Source of the DNA: Bacillus sp. ISL-18
Lineage (GTDB): Bacteria; Bacillota; Bacilli; Bacillales; Cytobacillaceae
DNA length: 64,000 bases
Assembly: GCF_018613415.1 (NCBI RefSeq)
Contig: NZ_JAGGQG010000006.1
Span: 62,001 to 126,000, forward strand
Direction: 5' to 3'
The first letter of the stretch is position 1. Each line of letters begins with the position of its first letter. The translations under genes and the position numbers were made by a program. Positions 62,607 through 64,000 of the stretch are shown in pieces. The notes beneath the pieces are model-generated. The model saw only the letters and a program-made list of their open reading frames with translations. It had not been told where the DNA came from and did not search any database.

Positions 62607-64000
62607 AAAAATCAAAGCCATTGTGGTAGACGATGAAAATCGAATCAGACGGGGAATTGAAAGGTTAATCCTCTCTTGCGGGGAAGAATTTGAGATTGTT
62701 GGGAGCTATAACAGTGGAACTAAATTGATAAATGAATATGAAAAAGAAAACATTTGTTTCGATTTATTGATTACAGATATTAAAATGCCGGGGATGAATG
62801 GGCTGGAACTCATAAAAGAAATGAGAAACAGAGCATCTTTTGAAGCGGTAGTAATTAGCGGCTTTAACGACTTTCATTATGTGCAAACAGCCATTCGCGA
62901 ACGAGCGCTCGATTATATGGTGAAACCGTTAATTCGAGATGAATTCCGAGAACAGCTTGGGAAAATAAAAGATAGGATTTTAGAAAATTGGGCAAATGAA
63001 AAAAAGGTTGAAATAATCGACACTCAACTCCGTCATGTTAAGCAGACCCAAATGCTAAGCGAACTAATAAGAGGAAATGAAATTGATCTTGCTGAATTGG
63101 AGTGGACAAAAGACTTTCCTATGGGGATATTCTACCTATTACATATTTCCATTGACTTTAATCAAAAGAGAGATTTATACGCACTCCAAAGTGGTGAGCT
63201 TGAAAAGAGGCTTCAGGATGTATTAAAAGGTCTTAATGAAGCAACTAAAAACTTATCTTGGATTTGGAAAGGCGATGAGTCTTCGTTTTGGATTTTAATC
63301 CACAACAAAGAAGCGGACCAATTCCAAGAAATGCTGGCAGCTGAAAGGCTGCAATCTGCCATAAAAGCAGGAACCAATCTGACTTCGACCATCGCACTTA
63401 GCAGAAGTTTTTATGATGTGGCTGTTATTCCCGCCTTAAGAGATCGCCTTTCAGCGCTGCTACAATTCCGCCTGATTTATGGCGGAAATCAAATTTATAC
63501 CCTTTCATTGGTAGAAAATATTCTTAAGGAAAGGGGGAAGATAAAAGAGTCTAAGGAGTTAGAGATTACCATTACGAGAATGGTAGAATCACTTGATCCT
63601 TTAAAGAGGGAAGAACTTTTTCATCATTTAAATCATTACCTTACCGAACTGAAAAAGCTTCCTTCCCCGCGAGATATCGAAAAGAGTATCCAAGTGTTGG
63701 CCATCCAAACAATCAACCGGCTACTTACAAAGTCAGTAGCAAAAGACGAGCTTCATTTAATTCAGGAAGCACTTAAACTGACTAGGAAATCTCTGAACTT
63801 TCTCGAATTAAAGATAAATCTTACGACCTGGATGCATAAAGTACTTAAAATTTTTGAAGAAAAGAATATACATGAATCCATTAATCCTATTGATACGGCA
63901 AAAACATGGATTACTGAGAACTTAGGAAATAATATCACCATTGATAAGATTGCCAAAATTATTCATATGAACCCCACTTATTTCTGTGAATATTTTAAAA
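62596..64000 (+). CDS. YesN-type response regulator with AraC DNA-binding domain (cut by window edge)
   Basis: GTG 62596 follows AAGGAGG and overlaps the kinase stop by 11 bases. The frame stays open to the window end (468 codons). The receiver domain at the N-terminus has the acidic pair in VVDDENRIR, the phosphorylated Asp in LLITDIKMPGMNG and the Lys in YMVKP. A long linker follows, and the first AraC helix-turn-helix begins near the end (WITENLGNNITIDKIAKIIH, then MNPTYFCEYF). The rest of the DNA-binding domain is outside. Its target is probably a sugar transporter operon downstream. Confidence 0.93.
   Translation, partial: MNTRKIKAIVVDDENRIRRGIERLILSCGEEFEIVGSYNSGTKLINEYEKENICFDLLITDIKMPGMNGLELIKEMRNRASFEAVVISGFNDFHYVQTAIRERALDYMVKPLIRDEFREQLGKIKDRILENWANEKKVEIIDTQLRHVKQTQMLSELIRGNEIDLAELEWTKDFPMGIFYLLHISIDFNQKRDLYALQSGELEKRLQDVLKGLNEATKNLSWIWKGDESSFWILIHNKEADQFQEMLAAERLQSAIKAGTNLTSTIALSRSFYDVAVIPALRDRLSALLQFRLIYGGNQIYTLSLVENILKERGKIKESKELEITITRMVESLDPLKREELFHHLNHYLTELKKLPSPRDIEKSIQVLAIQTINRLLTKSVAKDELHLIQEALKLTRKSLNFLELKINLTTWMHKVLKIFEEKNIHESINPIDTAKTWITENLGNNITIDKIAKIIHMNPTYFCEYFK

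Overview
The window looks like the chromosome of a spore-forming, aerobic Bacillaceae bacterium (Bacillus/Neobacillus type). This rests on moderate to low GC, strong GGAGG ribosome binding sites, frequent GTG/TTG starts, CcpA cre-like sites, two tandem glycine riboswitches, a DbpA/YxiN helicase, YokU and a KamA-centred cluster like the yod/kamA region of Bacillus. It is almost wholly catabolic: a series of substrate-specific islands separated by AT-rich DNA with decayed genes. I saw no rRNA, tRNA, prophage, CRISPR array or intact transposase.

Left part (1-10.3 kb): a cut AraC-type regulator diverges from a glucuronide operon (GPH symporter, beta-glucuronidase, ROK kinase). Then come a UvrC-like GIY-YIG protein, a frameshifted DoxX gene, a small unrecorded ORF, a TetR regulator facing a nitroreductase plus quinol-monooxygenase-like pair across a perfect palindrome, and a remnant of pdxS.

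Lysine island (10.3-23.0 kb): DUF3870, CoA-transferase A and B, thiolase, two class III aminotransferases, succinate-semialdehyde dehydrogenase, an M81/MlrC-like metallohydrolase, a GNAT acetyltransferase, lysine 2,3-aminomutase, YokU and a LysP-like permease. Read together they supply every step of lysine -> beta-lysine -> N-acetyl-beta-lysine -> 3-keto-6-acetamidohexanoate -> 4-acetamidobutyrate -> GABA -> succinate, with the M81 protein as the candidate deacetylase. This is the most interesting system in the window.

Aromatic island and decay zone (23.7-38.1 kb): a meta-cleavage lower pathway (2-hydroxymuconate-semialdehyde dehydrogenase, hydratase, decarboxylase, tautomerase) and an upper part (Rieske dioxygenase alpha and beta, type I extradiol dioxygenase, ACMSD-type decarboxylase), with a LysR regulator. 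It suggests growth on a benzoate-like acid through a carboxylated catechol. It is interleaved with three copies of a roughly 300-bp leader, two broken copies of one SDR gene, a broken second copy of the decarboxylase, a gntP remnant, a broken DUF2798 gene and a possible group II intron fragment.

Glycine/serine/one-carbon island (40.2-53.7 kb): a glycine riboswitch before an amino acid permease, then a second glycine riboswitch before glyA, sdaAB, sdaAA, gcvT, gcvH, gcvPA, gcvPB, lipA, a HesB-like protein, lpdA and purU. This is a self-contained route glycine -> CO2 + NH3 + C1 and glycine -> serine -> pyruvate, carrying its own lipoylation, dihydrolipoyl dehydrogenase and formate release.

Right end (53.7-64 kb): an ArgH-like lyase convergent with an amino acid permease, a 52-bp tandem repeat, a Csp3/YhjQ-like copper-binding protein, a GH10 xylanase broken by a 2-bp insertion, and an AraPST-like three-component sugar-sensing system (binding lipoprotein, YesM-type kinase, YesN-type regulator cut by the window edge).
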